Shown: positions 1 through 11,828 of the stretch, piece by piece
Position numbering within the stretch: the first letter of the stretch is position 1
Layout: each line of letters starts with the position of its first letter
DNA from: Trypanosoma brucei gambiense DAL972
Taxonomy: Eukaryota > Euglenozoa > Kinetoplastea > Trypanosomatida > Trypanosomatidae
Direction: 5' to 3'
Length of the DNA: 64,000 bases
Assembly (NCBI RefSeq): GCF_000210295.1
Contig: NC_026742.1
Location: 1,835,391 to 1,899,390 of the forward strand
Notes under the pieces: model-generated
Databases searched by the model: none
What the model saw: only the letters and a program-made list of their open reading frames with translations
What the model was told of the DNA's origin: nothing
Translations under genes and position numbers: made by a program

Positions 1-1858
<1,858 letters not shown>

Positions 1859-2698
1859 TCAGTTGTCACTCTCTCCCATTTGCTGCTGCTCGTTTTGCGG
1901 GAGAAATATGTTGATGATACTCACAATAAATGACGTCACATTTGCACCCCACAACATGGTACCGTTCAAAAATGAAGCAGAGAGTTGAGAGTACGTTGTT
2001 TCATGTCGGAGGAGGGTTCCTAAAATCTCGGCCGTCCATTGCACCTGGCGGTCATTCATGAGCTTCTTAAGGTCCAACGGCACCCCGCTGTCAAGTTCCC
2101 CAAGCGGGAGGTAATCTTTGAGCCTCAAGGTGTAAAAACCCGGATCCTCCTGCAGAGCCTTAAGCAATTTTTCTGATCCAAGTATATCCACAAGGTTCAC
2201 ATCATGTGCTAAGGCTTCTGACCATAAGTCGCTCAGTATATTTTGCAATGTGCCCATTTTTATCTCCCTCCTACCATGTTGTGCTACGGCTTGCTGTCGG
2301 TTGCGTTCAATCGCGTGTTGTATCCTATGCATAACCGGCTCGTCAAGCTCATCAGAACGTGACTGCATCCAGAAGAACAAGGGCTGCTTGCCGTTATCTA
2401 TATCAAAGAGCAAAACCCTTGACGGTCTGCATTTTTCTACCCAACTAACCTTGACCCTACCTGGAGGTAGTGTAACGCGGCATTGTTCCTCACCATCAGA
2501 AGAAACCCACGTCAACACAGTGTCCTGTAGCAGTCCTTCGCGTAAGAGGAATAAAAATCCACTCCCCAGTAACGGACGCACAATTCCATCTTGTAAGATC
2601 ATTCTGCCTGCCTGGACCTTTACAACCACCGTACTGCTGTAGGCAGTTGCGCCTGGTTGAGAAGATAACAAGACTGCTTTGGAGTCTGCAGAAGCCAT
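1859..2698 (-). CDS. RPN13: Rpn13/ADRM1-like proteasomal ubiquitin receptor
   Basis: A 279-residue protein resembling Rpn13, the ubiquitin receptor of the 19S proteasome regulatory particle. Residues about 22-115 look like the Pru (PH-like ubiquitin receptor) domain: the opening VVVKVQAGRMIL parallels the Rpn13 pattern of a basic/hydrophobic strand followed by AGKM, and the domain ends in LFFWMQ at 107-112, which is the signature end of Pru domains. Residues about 145-225 are helical, contain LQNILSDL and the stretch DPGFYTLRLKDYLPLGE, and could be a DEUBAD domain that binds the deubiquitinase UCH37. A hydrophobic segment near 250-266 is unexpected. A pyrimidine tract and AG at 2797-2798 imply a 5' UTR of about 98 nt. 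The Pru assignment is fairly strong, the DEUBAD assignment weaker. Confidence 0.75.
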   Translation of the reverse strand: MASADSKAVLLSSQPGATAYSSTVVVKVQAGRMILQDGIVRPLLGSGFLFLLREGLLQDTVLTWVSSDGEEQCRVTLPPGRVKVSWVEKCRPSRVLLFDIDNGKQPLFFWMQSRSDELDEPVMHRIQHAIERNRQQAVAQHGRREIKMGTLQNILSDLWSEALAHDVNLVDILGSEKLLKALQEDPGFYTLRLKDYLPLGELDSGVPLDLKKLMNDRQVQWTAEILGTLLRHETTYSQLSASFLNGTMLWGANVTSFIVSIINIFLPQNEQQQMGESDN

Positions 2699-3024
2699 GA
2701 GATATTACGTATTTAAGCCCGCTAGATACCTTCGTTACTACGTGCTTTTCTCTGTGCGTTCCCGCCCTTGCGCACCTCCCCACAGTAACCAGTGCCCTTA
2801 ATCAGGAAACAATAAAAAGAATTTAGAAAAACAACTGAACGGAAGAGCCAACAGAGAAACGCCTCGCGACGCAAGACCTCATGCTCTCTCATCACGTACC
2901 TTCCAGAGAGTTCCATACAGTCGTGGGGGCCAGAGAAAAGGAGAATGGGAAACAACAAGTCACAAGCAAAAGAAATCGCTGGAGGTTAGAACATGTGAAT
3001 GTTTGGGCATTCCACTCACCACTT
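2699..3024 (-). other. Intergenic region upstream of the RPN13-like gene
   Basis: Holds the splice acceptor at 2797-2798 and presumably the 3' UTR of the gene at 3025-3906. Nothing else seen. Confidence 0.6.
2797..2798 (-). promoter_or_regulatory. Trans-splice acceptor for the RPN13-like gene
   Basis: On the minus strand a U-rich tract around 2805-2835 leads to the first AG at this position, about 98 nt upstream of the ATG. Confidence 0.6.
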
Positions 3025-3906
3025 CTACGGATAAGGTGCCAGGAAGCGAACCTCAGGCACGGACTGTTGCGGTGATTTCTGCCAGCTGCTGTGGGCATGA
3101 AGCCCTTCATTCATATCGTTACGGCGAATAGTATCTCTCCATATTCCGATGCGGAAATATTTAGTATTCTGTGAGAAGCGCCAAGGAGTTCCGTTTCGTG
3201 GATTGTGACCGACAAATTCAGTCAGTTTGGGGCCGCGCTGCAGCTCATCGATAAACATATACCGCATTCGTGTCCAAGGACGCGGTACTAGTGGCGACTC
3301 GGCAAGATCACACTTCATGCCATAACGTCCGAGTGTTGCACGTACAGACTCGTTGCGACGGACATTTGGATTTTCGGGCAACTTCCCGTAAAGCAAACCC
3401 CCCGGCCGCAGCTCACTGAACAGTGTGCATTGCTCGATTGCGTCCATGCCGAGCCGCAGATCCAACTCACCATCTCTTGTCCTCATGTCCCAAGTACCCT
3501 CCGGCACAAAATACGGGTTCAGCACAACAGGTACACTTTGACCGGTGATGTATAAAACGACGGGGCCAGCTATAATCGCATTTGCTTCATTCCGCCCAAC
3601 AGATGGCGACCCTGATGCAAAGCCGCCCTTCTGAGGCCTCGCCTCCTTTTTACCTCCATTGGAGGTTGCGTTGGGTAAAGACACATGCACAGTCTCCTCC
3701 ACAAAATAGCCTGTTGGTAGTCTAAGTGAGGGACTACGAAGTAATTCTAACCAACTAAGCGGCAAAACGGTCCGTTTGAATGTTGGATCCACAATCGCGT
3801 CCTCAACACGAATCGACCGTCTATGGTCACGGGAAAGTACTTTATACTCCACAAACATATCCCCACCACTCATCCTGAATTGCCGTAAAAAGGTACGGCA
3901 CAGCAT
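3025..3906 (-). CDS. Unrecognised protein, possibly mitochondrial
   Basis: A 293-residue protein I do not recognise. The open frame extends 24 codons further, but that part encodes a run of Phe made by the pyrimidine tract of the splice acceptor, so the ATG at 3906, only about 10 nt after the AG, is taken as the start. The N-terminus MLCRTFLRQFRM is basic, lacks acidic residues and could be a short mitochondrial presequence. The rest is soluble, with a Lys/Gly-rich linker near 83-105 and a basic C-terminal half rich in Arg and aromatic residues (GTPWRFSQNTKYFRIGIWR). A role in a mitochondrial ribonucleoprotein would fit the charge and presequence but is only a guess. Confidence 0.8.
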   Translation of the reverse strand: MLCRTFLRQFRMSGGDMFVEYKVLSRDHRRSIRVEDAIVDPTFKRTVLPLSWLELLRSPSLRLPTGYFVEETVHVSLPNATSNGGKKEARPQKGGFASGSPSVGRNEANAIIAGPVVLYITGQSVPVVLNPYFVPEGTWDMRTRDGELDLRLGMDAIEQCTLFSELRPGGLLYGKLPENPNVRRNESVRATLGRYGMKCDLAESPLVPRPWTRMRYMFIDELQRGPKLTEFVGHNPRNGTPWRFSQNTKYFRIGIWRDTIRRNDMNEGLHAHSSWQKSPQQSVPEVRFLAPYP

Positions 3907-4430
3907 TCTCCCCGCTCTGCCAAAAAAAAAAAAAAACACTACCACAAGGGAATACACGCTATATGACCAAACACACACTAAGACGCAACGGCCGCAGAAA
4001 GTAGAAAAATCAAATCAGTAGTCCCCTTCAAAGTTTCCCTACACTTCGAGGTTACTACCGCTATTTACAGTGCAGAACCAGAGGAAAATACGATTACAGA
4101 GAATGGAGGGAAAGGATAATCAAGTAAGATACATCCGCGTCCAAAAAATATGCACAGATGAGTGTCAGCTTAACCACAATCATAAATTCCTTCAAATAGG
4201 TGCTGAGTACAAGGAAAAATAGATTCTATTCATTTGCAGAGAGTTCAAACATATTCGTCCCTCCCACTACACAAAAAAAAAACATCCGTTGCTTGGGGTA
4301 GTAGTAAAGGAACTCAAAAAAGATCAAAAAAAATTATATTCAATAGAAATTCATCAAGACCTCAACGAAAAAAAAAATATGTGACATCCTCACGGGGTTA
4401 GAAGTCTCCTTAAATACATATGTTCTATCA
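3907..4430 (-). other. Intergenic region, KMP-11 copy 1 3' UTR
   Basis: AT-rich with short A runs. It holds the splice acceptor of the upstream gene at 3917 and the 3' UTR of the last KMP-11 copy, which differs from the 3' flanks of the other copies. No gene seen. Confidence 0.65.
3917..3918 (-). promoter_or_regulatory. Trans-splice acceptor, very short 5' UTR
   Basis: A run of 14 T on the minus strand (A run at about 3921-3934) is followed by GGCAG; the ATG is about 10 nt downstream. This decides the start of the gene at 3025-3906. Confidence 0.75.
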
Positions 4431-4709
4431 TCATTTTCCGGGGAACTGGGCATTCTTCTGCTGCTCGAGGAGTTCCGCAAACTTGGCCTTGAAGTGCTCT
4501 GAGTGCTCGCGCATCTTCTTGTTGAACTTGTCCGTGTGCTCCTGAATCATTTTTTCGAACTTTTCGTAGTGCTCTTTCATCTCAGGGGACAGCGTAGCCT
4601 CATCAGGCTTGTCAGCGAAGAATCGCTTGTTCTGCTCCTCCATCTTCTTGGCGAATTCGGCATCGAGGCGGTCGAGCTTCGCAGCAAATTCTTCGTATGT
4701 GGTGGCCAT
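4431..4709 (-). CDS. KMP-11: Kinetoplastid membrane protein 11, copy 1
   Basis: A 92-residue KMP-11, full family length and recognised over its whole length. KMP-11 is an abundant, very conserved kinetoplastid protein, largely two amphipathic helices; work in T. brucei links it to the flagellum, the basal body and cytokinesis. The sequence is almost all charged helix (for example EEFAAKLDRLDAEFAKKMEE) and ends in QFPGK. All four copies encode the same protein; this one differs from the others by a silent A for G on the + strand near 4547. It is the last gene of the array in transcription order, so its 3' UTR is unique. A pyrimidine tract with AG at 4759-4760 leaves a 49-nt 5' UTR. Confidence 0.98.
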   Translation of the reverse strand: MATTYEEFAAKLDRLDAEFAKKMEEQNKRFFADKPDEATLSPEMKEHYEKFEKMIQEHTDKFNKKMREHSEHFKAKFAELLEQQKNAQFPGK

Positions 4710-5022
4710 GTTTCTTGAAAAAGTATCTTAAAGTTTAGTTTACTCTTGAAAGCACGATCTAAACGAAATGAAAAGTAGCGAAACGGAAAGGAAAGAAAAG
4801 AAAAACGATATAGGTCAAGCAAGTGGCAGTACAAGTGGTGGAAGTGGTAAGTAAAAACTGCGCCACGGCAACACATGATCCGGGACGTTATTTTAGAGAT
4901 ATCAATAGTTTGACAGAGGTAGCCCCCTTGCAAAGACACCAAAGAGGTGGAATTTAGTAACATAGTGCCCGGAAGGACCTCTAATAAGAGAGAAAAGAAA
5001 CAAAAGGAGAGTGTTTTCGAAA

Positions 5023-5301
5023 TCACTTTCCGGGGAACTGGGCATTCTTCTGCTGCTCGAGGAGTTCCGCAAACTTGGCCTTGAAGTGCTCTGAGTGCTC
5101 GCGCATCTTCTTGTTGAACTTGTCCGTGTGCTCCTGGATCATTTTTTCGAACTTTTCATAGTGCTCTTTCATCTCAGGGGACAGCGTAGCCTCATCAGGC
5201 TTGTCAGCGAAGAATCGCTTGTTCTGCTCCTCCATCTTCTTGGCGAATTCGGCATCGAGGCGGTCGAGCTTCGCAGCAAATTCTTCGTATGTGGTGGCCA
5301 T
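5023..5301 (-). CDS. KMP-11: Kinetoplastid membrane protein 11, copy 2
   Basis: Protein identical to the other copies (92 residues). It has a silent change near 5159 in the codons for KFEK. Its 3' flank matches that of copy 4 and its 5' flank resembles that of copy 4 (GGCGTAACG variant), so copies 2 and 4 are the equivalent members of a duplicated two-gene unit. The splice AG is at 5351-5352. Confidence 0.98.
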   Translation of the reverse strand: MATTYEEFAAKLDRLDAEFAKKMEEQNKRFFADKPDEATLSPEMKEHYEKFEKMIQEHTDKFNKKMREHSEHFKAKFAELLEQQKNAQFPGK

Positions 5302-5595
5302 GTTTCTTGAAAAAGTATCTTAAAGTTTAGTTTACTCTTGAAAGCACGATCTAAACGAAATGAAAAGTGGCGTAACGGAAAGGAAAAAGGAGGAGCAACT
5401 CATTCAGGGATAAGGGATGGGGAGGCACACCGAAGAGAACGGGACAAGTAAGTTAACAGTGGCAACCAATATTAATTCATATACTCATGCATTGCGCTAG
5501 AAAAGTGGTATTTACATCTTTTAAAAGATTTTTATAGTATTATCCCTAGGGACTCTAACATAGGAAAGAAAATGAGAGGTGTAGTAAATTTGCAA
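5302..5595 (-). other. Central KMP-11 spacer, different from the other two
   Basis: Shares the about 60 bases next to copy 2's start with the other spacers, then is unique from about 5388 to 5590. It marks the junction between the two duplicated units. Confidence 0.8.
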
Positions 5596-5874
5596 TCATT
5601 TTCCGGGGAACTGGGCATTCTTCTGCTGCTCGAGGAGTTCCGCAAACTTGGCCTTGAAGTGCTCTGAGTGCTCGCGCATCTTCTTGTTGAACTTGTCCGT
5701 GTGCTCCTGGATCATTTTTTCGAACTTTTCGTAGTGCTCTTTCATCTCAGGGGACAGCGTAGCCTCATCAGGCTTGTCAGCGAAGAATCGCTTGTTCTGC
5801 TCCTCCATCTTCTTGGCGAATTCGGCATCGAGGCGGTCGAGCTTCGCAGCAAATTCTTCGTATGTGGTGGCCAT
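5596..5874 (-). CDS. KMP-11: Kinetoplastid membrane protein 11, copy 3
   Basis: Protein identical to the other copies. Its upstream spacer (5875-6187) is nearly identical to the one upstream of copy 1, which pairs copy 3 with copy 1. Its 3' flank starts TGATTGC rather than the TGATTTCG of copies 2 and 4, so its mRNA can have its own 3' UTR. The splice AG is at 5924-5925. Confidence 0.98.
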   Translation of the reverse strand: MATTYEEFAAKLDRLDAEFAKKMEEQNKRFFADKPDEATLSPEMKEHYEKFEKMIQEHTDKFNKKMREHSEHFKAKFAELLEQQKNAQFPGK

Positions 5875-6187
5875 GTTTCTTGAAAAAGTATCTTAAAGTT
5901 TAGTTTACTCTTGAAAGCACGATCTAAACGAAATGAAAAGTAGCGAAACGGAAAGGAAAGAAAAGAAAAACGATATAGGTCAAGCAAGTGGCAGTACAAG
6001 TGGTGGAAGAGGTAAGTAAAAACTGCGCCACGGCAACACATGATCCGGGACGTTATTTTAGAGATATCAATAGTTTGACAGAGGTAGCCCCCTTGCAAAG
6101 ACACCAAAGAGGTGGAATTTAGTAACATAGTGCCCGGAAGGACCTCTAATAAGAGAGAAAAGAAACAAAAGGAGAGTGCTTTCGAAA

Positions 6188-6466
6188 TCACTTTCCGGGG
6201 AACTGGGCATTCTTCTGCTGCTCGAGGAGTTCCGCAAACTTGGCCTTGAAGTGCTCTGAGTGCTCGCGCATCTTCTTGTTGAACTTGTCCGTGTGCTCCT
6301 GGATCATTTTTTCGAACTTTTCGTAGTGCTCTTTCATCTCAGGGGACAGCGTAGCCTCATCAGGCTTGTCAGCGAAGAATCGCTTGTTCTGCTCCTCCAT
6401 CTTCTTGGCGAATTCGGCATCGAGGCGGTCGAGCTTCGCAGCAAATTCTTCGTATGTGGTGGCCAT
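6188..6466 (-). CDS. KMP-11: Kinetoplastid membrane protein 11, copy 4
   Basis: First KMP-11 gene in transcription order, with a protein identical to the other three. The proximal 5' UTR (about 49 nt to the AG at 6516-6517) matches the other copies; the sequence diverges upstream of about 6560, marking the end of the duplicated block. Confidence 0.98.
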   Translation of the reverse strand: MATTYEEFAAKLDRLDAEFAKKMEEQNKRFFADKPDEATLSPEMKEHYEKFEKMIQEHTDKFNKKMREHSEHFKAKFAELLEQQKNAQFPGK

Positions 6467-6727
6467 GTTTCTTGAAAAAGTATCTTAAAGTTTAGTTTAC
6501 TCTTGAAAGCACGATCTAAACGAAATAAAAAGTGGCGTAACGGAAGGAAAGAAAAGAAAAACGATAAAGGGGGAAAAGTGTTATTGGTAGAAGTCGGTTC
6601 TAGGATAAACAAATGACTGCACAAATGTAAGGGGGGGGGAATCAAATGAATTGGCAAGTCGCTCCCGCACCAGTGGTGACATGGTGGAAGAAACCATCAC
6701 TTAACCTTGTCGCGCTCCCCGTCCTGG

Positions 6728-7747
6728 TCATTGTCTAGGAATAAGGACATTACCAAACGGGTCGACGAATCCTGCCACTTTTGCGTTGGTGTGTTCCATC
6801 ATGCTTGCCATGCTGCGCAATACCTCATGCTTCTTCACCAATTGTAGGTTTTCACCATCCACCATCACCTGCGCACGGGGTTTGTGCACGGATAAATAAT
6901 AGCTAACGCACTGAGATTGTTCGGTAACCTTCCAACCGTTTTGTTCTTCTTCACCAACCGCGACAGTTACTCGAAGGCCGTGACCCTCTGAAGCTAGTTC
7001 AAGAAGCCGGATTCCAACTGCTCTGGGAACAGTAATGAGCGCTTCATCATCACATACACGACGCAATGACAACATTTCCCCCATCGTCAGATGCCGAATC
7101 GCAAGAGCAACATCGAAGAAGAGGTCGGCAACCGACCGCAGCACCACCGCAGAGCCAAACCTTGCAACGGAGGGATCCGACCCACCCACCTCCTCCTCGC
7201 CCCTCGGTCCCTCCTTCCGCACAATTTCTCCAATGCCTCCAAGAAAGTTTCCATATAAATGTGTTGGTATGCCAACCAGTCGAACCTCCATCTCATGGAC
7301 GGCGGCTTCAACATTGGGAGGTGGTCGCTTTCGACCTCCTGCTGAGTCAAAGTTGTCATCACGTATGCCGCACCGCAGTTGTTCATACGCCTTGCGTCCC
7401 TCCTTCTCACACTCACGCTGTCCAGAAACGGCAACCGAGCCAACGACGTTGAGCATAACAACAGTGTCTCCCACTAAAAAGTCCACACGCCGAGCTGCAT
7501 CAGCGGCGGCTTTTGTTTCGTAGTCAATTAGCGCTGCGCCTGAAGATACAAAGGGGTTTTCCGCAGCTCTTTTCCGCTTTGCTGGCCCCTTCCTAATACC
7601 AGGAGCCGCAGCCCCGTTGTCGCCAGGTCGCGTGATGAGCAACGCATTAACCACCGCGTCACCACTTGAATGGGCACGCACATAGTCGTAAAACTCCTCT
7701 GCAGTGATGTGCAGAGGAATATTGGTGGCGAGCAGGCGGCAGTGCAT
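6728..7747 (-). CDS. Putative RNA-binding protein with a divergent RRM
   Basis: A 339-residue protein. The N-terminus MHCRLLATNIPLHITAEEF has the shape of an RRM first strand and helix (RNP2-like LLATNIP), and residues about 70-100 (AALIDYETKAAADAARR, then a strand VVMLNV) fit the RNP1/helix 2/strand 4 end of an RRM with a degenerate RNP1. A basic stretch near 52-62 (KGPAKRKRAA) could be a nuclear localisation signal. A second possible alpha/beta region starts near 153 (MEVRLVGIPTHLYGNF), again like an RNP2 strand, so there may be two weak RRMs. A strong pyrimidine tract with AG at 7799-7800 fixes a 5' UTR of about 51 nt. Function unknown beyond likely RNA binding. Confidence 0.7.
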   Translation of the reverse strand: MHCRLLATNIPLHITAEEFYDYVRAHSSGDAVVNALLITRPGDNGAAAPGIRKGPAKRKRAAENPFVSSGAALIDYETKAAADAARRVDFLVGDTVVMLNVVGSVAVSGQRECEKEGRKAYEQLRCGIRDDNFDSAGGRKRPPPNVEAAVHEMEVRLVGIPTHLYGNFLGGIGEIVRKEGPRGEEEVGGSDPSVARFGSAVVLRSVADLFFDVALAIRHLTMGEMLSLRRVCDDEALITVPRAVGIRLLELASEGHGLRVTVAVGEEEQNGWKVTEQSQCVSYYLSVHKPRAQVMVDGENLQLVKKHEVLRSMASMMEHTNAKVAGFVDPFGNVLIPRQ

Positions 7748-7798
7748 ACTTTACTAAAGAACAGTAGGTTATCACAAACTGACTGCAATGGGTGATTT

Positions 7799-7800
7799 CT
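7799..7800 (-). promoter_or_regulatory. Trans-splice acceptor for the RRM-like gene
   Basis: Minus strand reads TTTTTTTTTCCCTTTCCTCC then CTCCTCAG, a near-ideal pyrimidine tract, about 51 nt before the ATG at 7747. Confidence 0.8.
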
Positions 7801-10800
7801 GAGGAGGGAGGAAAGGGAAAAAAAAATGCTAAAAAATGATTCCTCAACGTAACATGAGAAGGTAGAGACAGTACCGCAGCGACAAAAGGAACAAAAAAAA
7901 CAATAATGACAGCGATAATAACGATAATAACGATGCCAACGACTGGACCAGCAGACACACGCGTTAGTAAAAGGAGAAACATATCACATGTATCCCAGTC
8001 AATGCGATATCATAACACTCTTACAAACGAAAAGGAATAGTACAGAAGAGATATACAAAAGACTTAAGGATGTAAAAACGGGGAGAGGGGCGGGTTCAGA
8101 ACGACGCCACATTCAGTGGTACAAATGGCGAGTTCAAGTGCAATTTATGAGTGAAGAGAAGCCCCCACGACCGCGGCAGTTGGCACAAAAGCAGCCGTTA
8201 GATACGGAGGAAAACCGCCACGGCGTCGGTCACCACCTGAATTCTCTCATGCCCTTTTCCTTCCTTGCGTCCCTCAAATCCTCCCTAAATCAACGCCTCT
8301 CGGAATCCTCGATGGTTCATGTGATGAATGCGGTTCAAGCGAGATAACTTACAACAGTGCTTATATCACTGACAATAATCCGACTATCCCATAACACCTT
8401 TCACGCATAATGCCACACATGTCACTAGGTGGCACGCAATGAAAAGAGCCCGTCAAGAAAAGACGATCCCTAATCCCTCACGTAATTCCTTTTCGCCCAG
8501 TCCCTGAAAGAGAAGAGGCGGAGAAAAAAAAAAAGAAAATAAATGAGCCATAACACTGACTAACTTGCGTGTGAGTGAGTGGACAAGAAAGATACAACAT
8601 AGCCATATCAATCACTTAACAATCCCAACAAAATTATAAACACACACACACACACACACACACCTTCACGTGCACGTGGGCAAATGCATTACCACCTATC
8701 CTTTCCTTTCCATCATAACAGTCATCATCCCCCTCCACCATTCCGTCCACTTCTCAACGCCTTTTTCCCCTTTTTCCCCATTTTATTCTTTTTTTTTTGC
8801 ATTTTTCCTGCTTTTTTTTTTTGCGTTCTCGCACCAGTAGGTGAGCACCGACAAAGAGAAGAAAGAGAGTAATATATGTATATATGTAATTTCCCGCACA
8901 CGAAAAACAAAGAAGCAAAAAGAAAATGGATGCAAGGCGTTAGAAATCCCTACACCACTAACTTGCATTTTTGCATCTTTTCCGTTGACCACTGACATTG
9001 CCTCCACTCAAAGAATAAGAGAGGTCACATCTCTATTCTCATCTCTCTTCTGAGTACACATCAAAAAAGGTACAAAAAGAAAAAGCAAAGACAAACACAC
9101 ACACACACACACACACACAAAGGAAAATAAGAAAAAAAAATCAAAAATCAAAAAAATCAAACGAAGCCGTAATCACCCGTCTTTTGATACAAACAATCAG
9201 GCGTCAAACAACATTTGTTTCTCTCTTCCCACACGAGCCAGATGTATAAATATATATATAAATATATAAATATATATACATCTATACGTCCGTGCGCGTA
9301 TGTATGTATGTGTGTGTTTGTGTGTCCGCATGCTTCACCTTCATCTCCCCCACAATTATGTACTTCGATCTCTCATTAGAAACAAAAAAGACAAACAAAA
9401 ACAAAATAGACCGAACGGACAGACAGACATGTAGTAGTAGTAGTAATAGTAGTAGTAGGGAAAACGGAAAAAAAAACAAAAGGAAGAAAATAAGAAAAGG
9501 GCCAAACAGAGAGATAACAGCGGTGACAGCAAGACACCCACGAATAAAGCACGCACACACACACACACACACACATATATTTGATTATTTAAAGAAAAAA
9601 AACATCAAGTGAGCCAATTTTTATTCCCCCTTCTGCTCTCCTCAGAAGCGCAGCACCAAAAAAAAAAAGGAATAAAAGTTGGCTACACATTCATCGGTAC
9701 TTTTTTTTTTCTTTTTCTCATTATCCCGCTTAGTTTAACTGTCAGGGCTCACGTCACCACTCACTCATATTGAAAGAAAGATAAGGGAAGGTTAGAGTAT
9801 GAAAGCAAAAGGAGGAAAGGAAAGGAAGGGAAAGAAAAGGAGGCGAGAGATCGAAAAATCAAAAAGAAAACGAAAGGAAAGGTAAGGTGAAGGTGAAGGT
9901 GAAAGGTAAAGAAGTAGTGACGAACAAAAAAAAAAATTCAAAAATCAAGTGAGGGAGTCTATGCATGTGTACGACAAAAAGAAGTTGTGTTGACAAACTA
10001 CACACACAAATGCAGTCATTTACACAAGCATGTGTACGTGCACATTCACCTCTCGAAAGACCCTCCACGCGCCCAGACACTGAACAGCGTGTAACTTGTG
10101 AATAAATATAGAAAGAAAAAAGAACCTTAAAAAAAAAAGCTTGCATCTTGTGGAAGCTGACTATCATTTTGTTATAAGCGTTTGCATGGAGGGAGGAGGA
10201 AGGAAAAAGATTTGAGGCTAAGGATTAAATAACATCACACATGTCCAAATAGAAGTGGCGCCGTAACCTCTTTCCACTCAATTTCTTTGGTACGCGAACA
10301 CATACGTATATATAATATATATAAAATATATATATTGCCTTCGCCACCCTGAAACAACAACAAATGAATCACACTGCGCATAAAACCCACCTTATCCTCC
10401 TCCTTCCCTTCCCTCCTTCCTTCCTTCCGACTCCTCACCTATTTATTTCTTAACTATTATCATCTCTCCTTCTCCAATATTACACAAACGCCGCAAAGTA
10501 AAGTAACGCATTTTGGGTCCCTTCATCCTCCTCCTCCTCCTCCTTCTTTTCCAACCTAAACTCATCCCTACCTCCCGTTAATCACTCTTCACTTGTTTCC
10601 TTTCTTTTTTTTAAAAAAAAAAAAAGAGAAAAAAAAACAAATGTGTCCGACTCTTCGATTACCTGGATTCTTTCTTCAGATTTTGGCTGAGGTTGGTGTC
10701 TTCATTTTTCCTTTTTTTTTTTTCGTTGCAAAAAGTAACCTCCACACACACACACACACACACACACAACTTTCCCCTTTTCTCGCTCAACACTAAATGT

Positions 10801-11797
10801 AATAAATTTCATCCCCCCCCCCTCTTCTTCCATAAGTCGTTGCGTGCAAACAAAACAAAACGGAAGGAGGAAAGGAGGGAAAAAAAAACAAACAAATCGT
10901 GCAGCCCTCACCACCCTTGCAAACTTATTCAGACGAAACGACTACTTGTGGACAAAATTATGAAAAAAATCTCAACCTCACAATAACAAAGAAACACACA
11001 CAAAAAAAAAAAAGTGAGAAAGGAAGAAGATAGAGAGAGAGAGAAGGAGGGAGAGAAAGAAAGAGAAGTGACTAAACACTTTAAAACATACGTACAAGCG
11101 CATAAGCATATACACATATCCTCCTCCTTCCTTTCAGCTTCCTTTTACCGCTCTCTCACTTACCTTTCTCCATCAACTCCCCTTTGAGCATTTCCAACGC
11201 GTCCCCTACAACTCAAATTTCAAGTATTGACCCCTCCCTCCCTCAAAGAACAGAAGAACAAAAAAAAAAAAATGGAGTCACTCTATCTGCTTCGCCTCAC
11301 AATAAATCGGTTCACACCAGACCTCACTTTCATCCCTTATCATTCACTATGCGATAAAGCTTTAAAGTCGCACCTAATACAGAACTGTCTCCTTTTGCTT
11401 CATTGTTGCTTTTCAATTCCCCATATACCCGCTCTTTCCTACTCAACCTTCCTTCAACACCCCCATCTCCCCAGTCCGAACCGTCTACATTTACCTATCG
11501 ATTTATTTTTTAAGGGTCCCTCATTCTTTTTTTTTTTCTTTCCTCCTCCTCCTCCTCCTCTCCCCTTCTCCATTCACCATTCCATCCCCATCACATACAC
11601 GCATACGCATACGCATACGTTTCTTTTTCTTTTTCCTTTTTGTTTTCCCCTCCCCTCCCCCCCCCCACACACACACACGCACCAACTTCCCATATTCACG
11701 TATCCATCTCCTTTTCCTCTTCCTCGTGTGTAAAAGTTATATTTCCCCTCACGTTATGCAATGGTGCGTGTGAGAGGGAAAGTAAGGGGGGAAAGGG

Positions 11798-11828
<31 letters not shown>

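Larger units (their letters stand above)
4431..6560 (-). repeat. KMP-11 tandem array, two copies of a 1165-bp two-gene unit
   Basis: Gene starts are spaced 592, 573 and 592 bp, so each gene is exactly 1165 bp from its equivalent (4431 to 5596, 5023 to 6188). The spacers 4710-5022 and 5875-6187 are both 313 bp and I see only two differences between them, while 5302-5595 is different in its middle. The array therefore arose by duplication of a gene pair rather than by single-gene steps. Confidence 0.9.

Noticed and set aside
4577..6191. 149-codon frames overlapping the KMP-11 genes in another minus-strand frame
   Set aside because: They overlap KMP-11 out of frame and cross the splice acceptor; identical repeats create them twice, which is not independent support.
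7988..8347. Plus-strand 119-codon frame in the gap downstream of DRBD2
   Set aside because: It opposes the direction of all supported genes, has no family resemblance, and lies in probable UTR.
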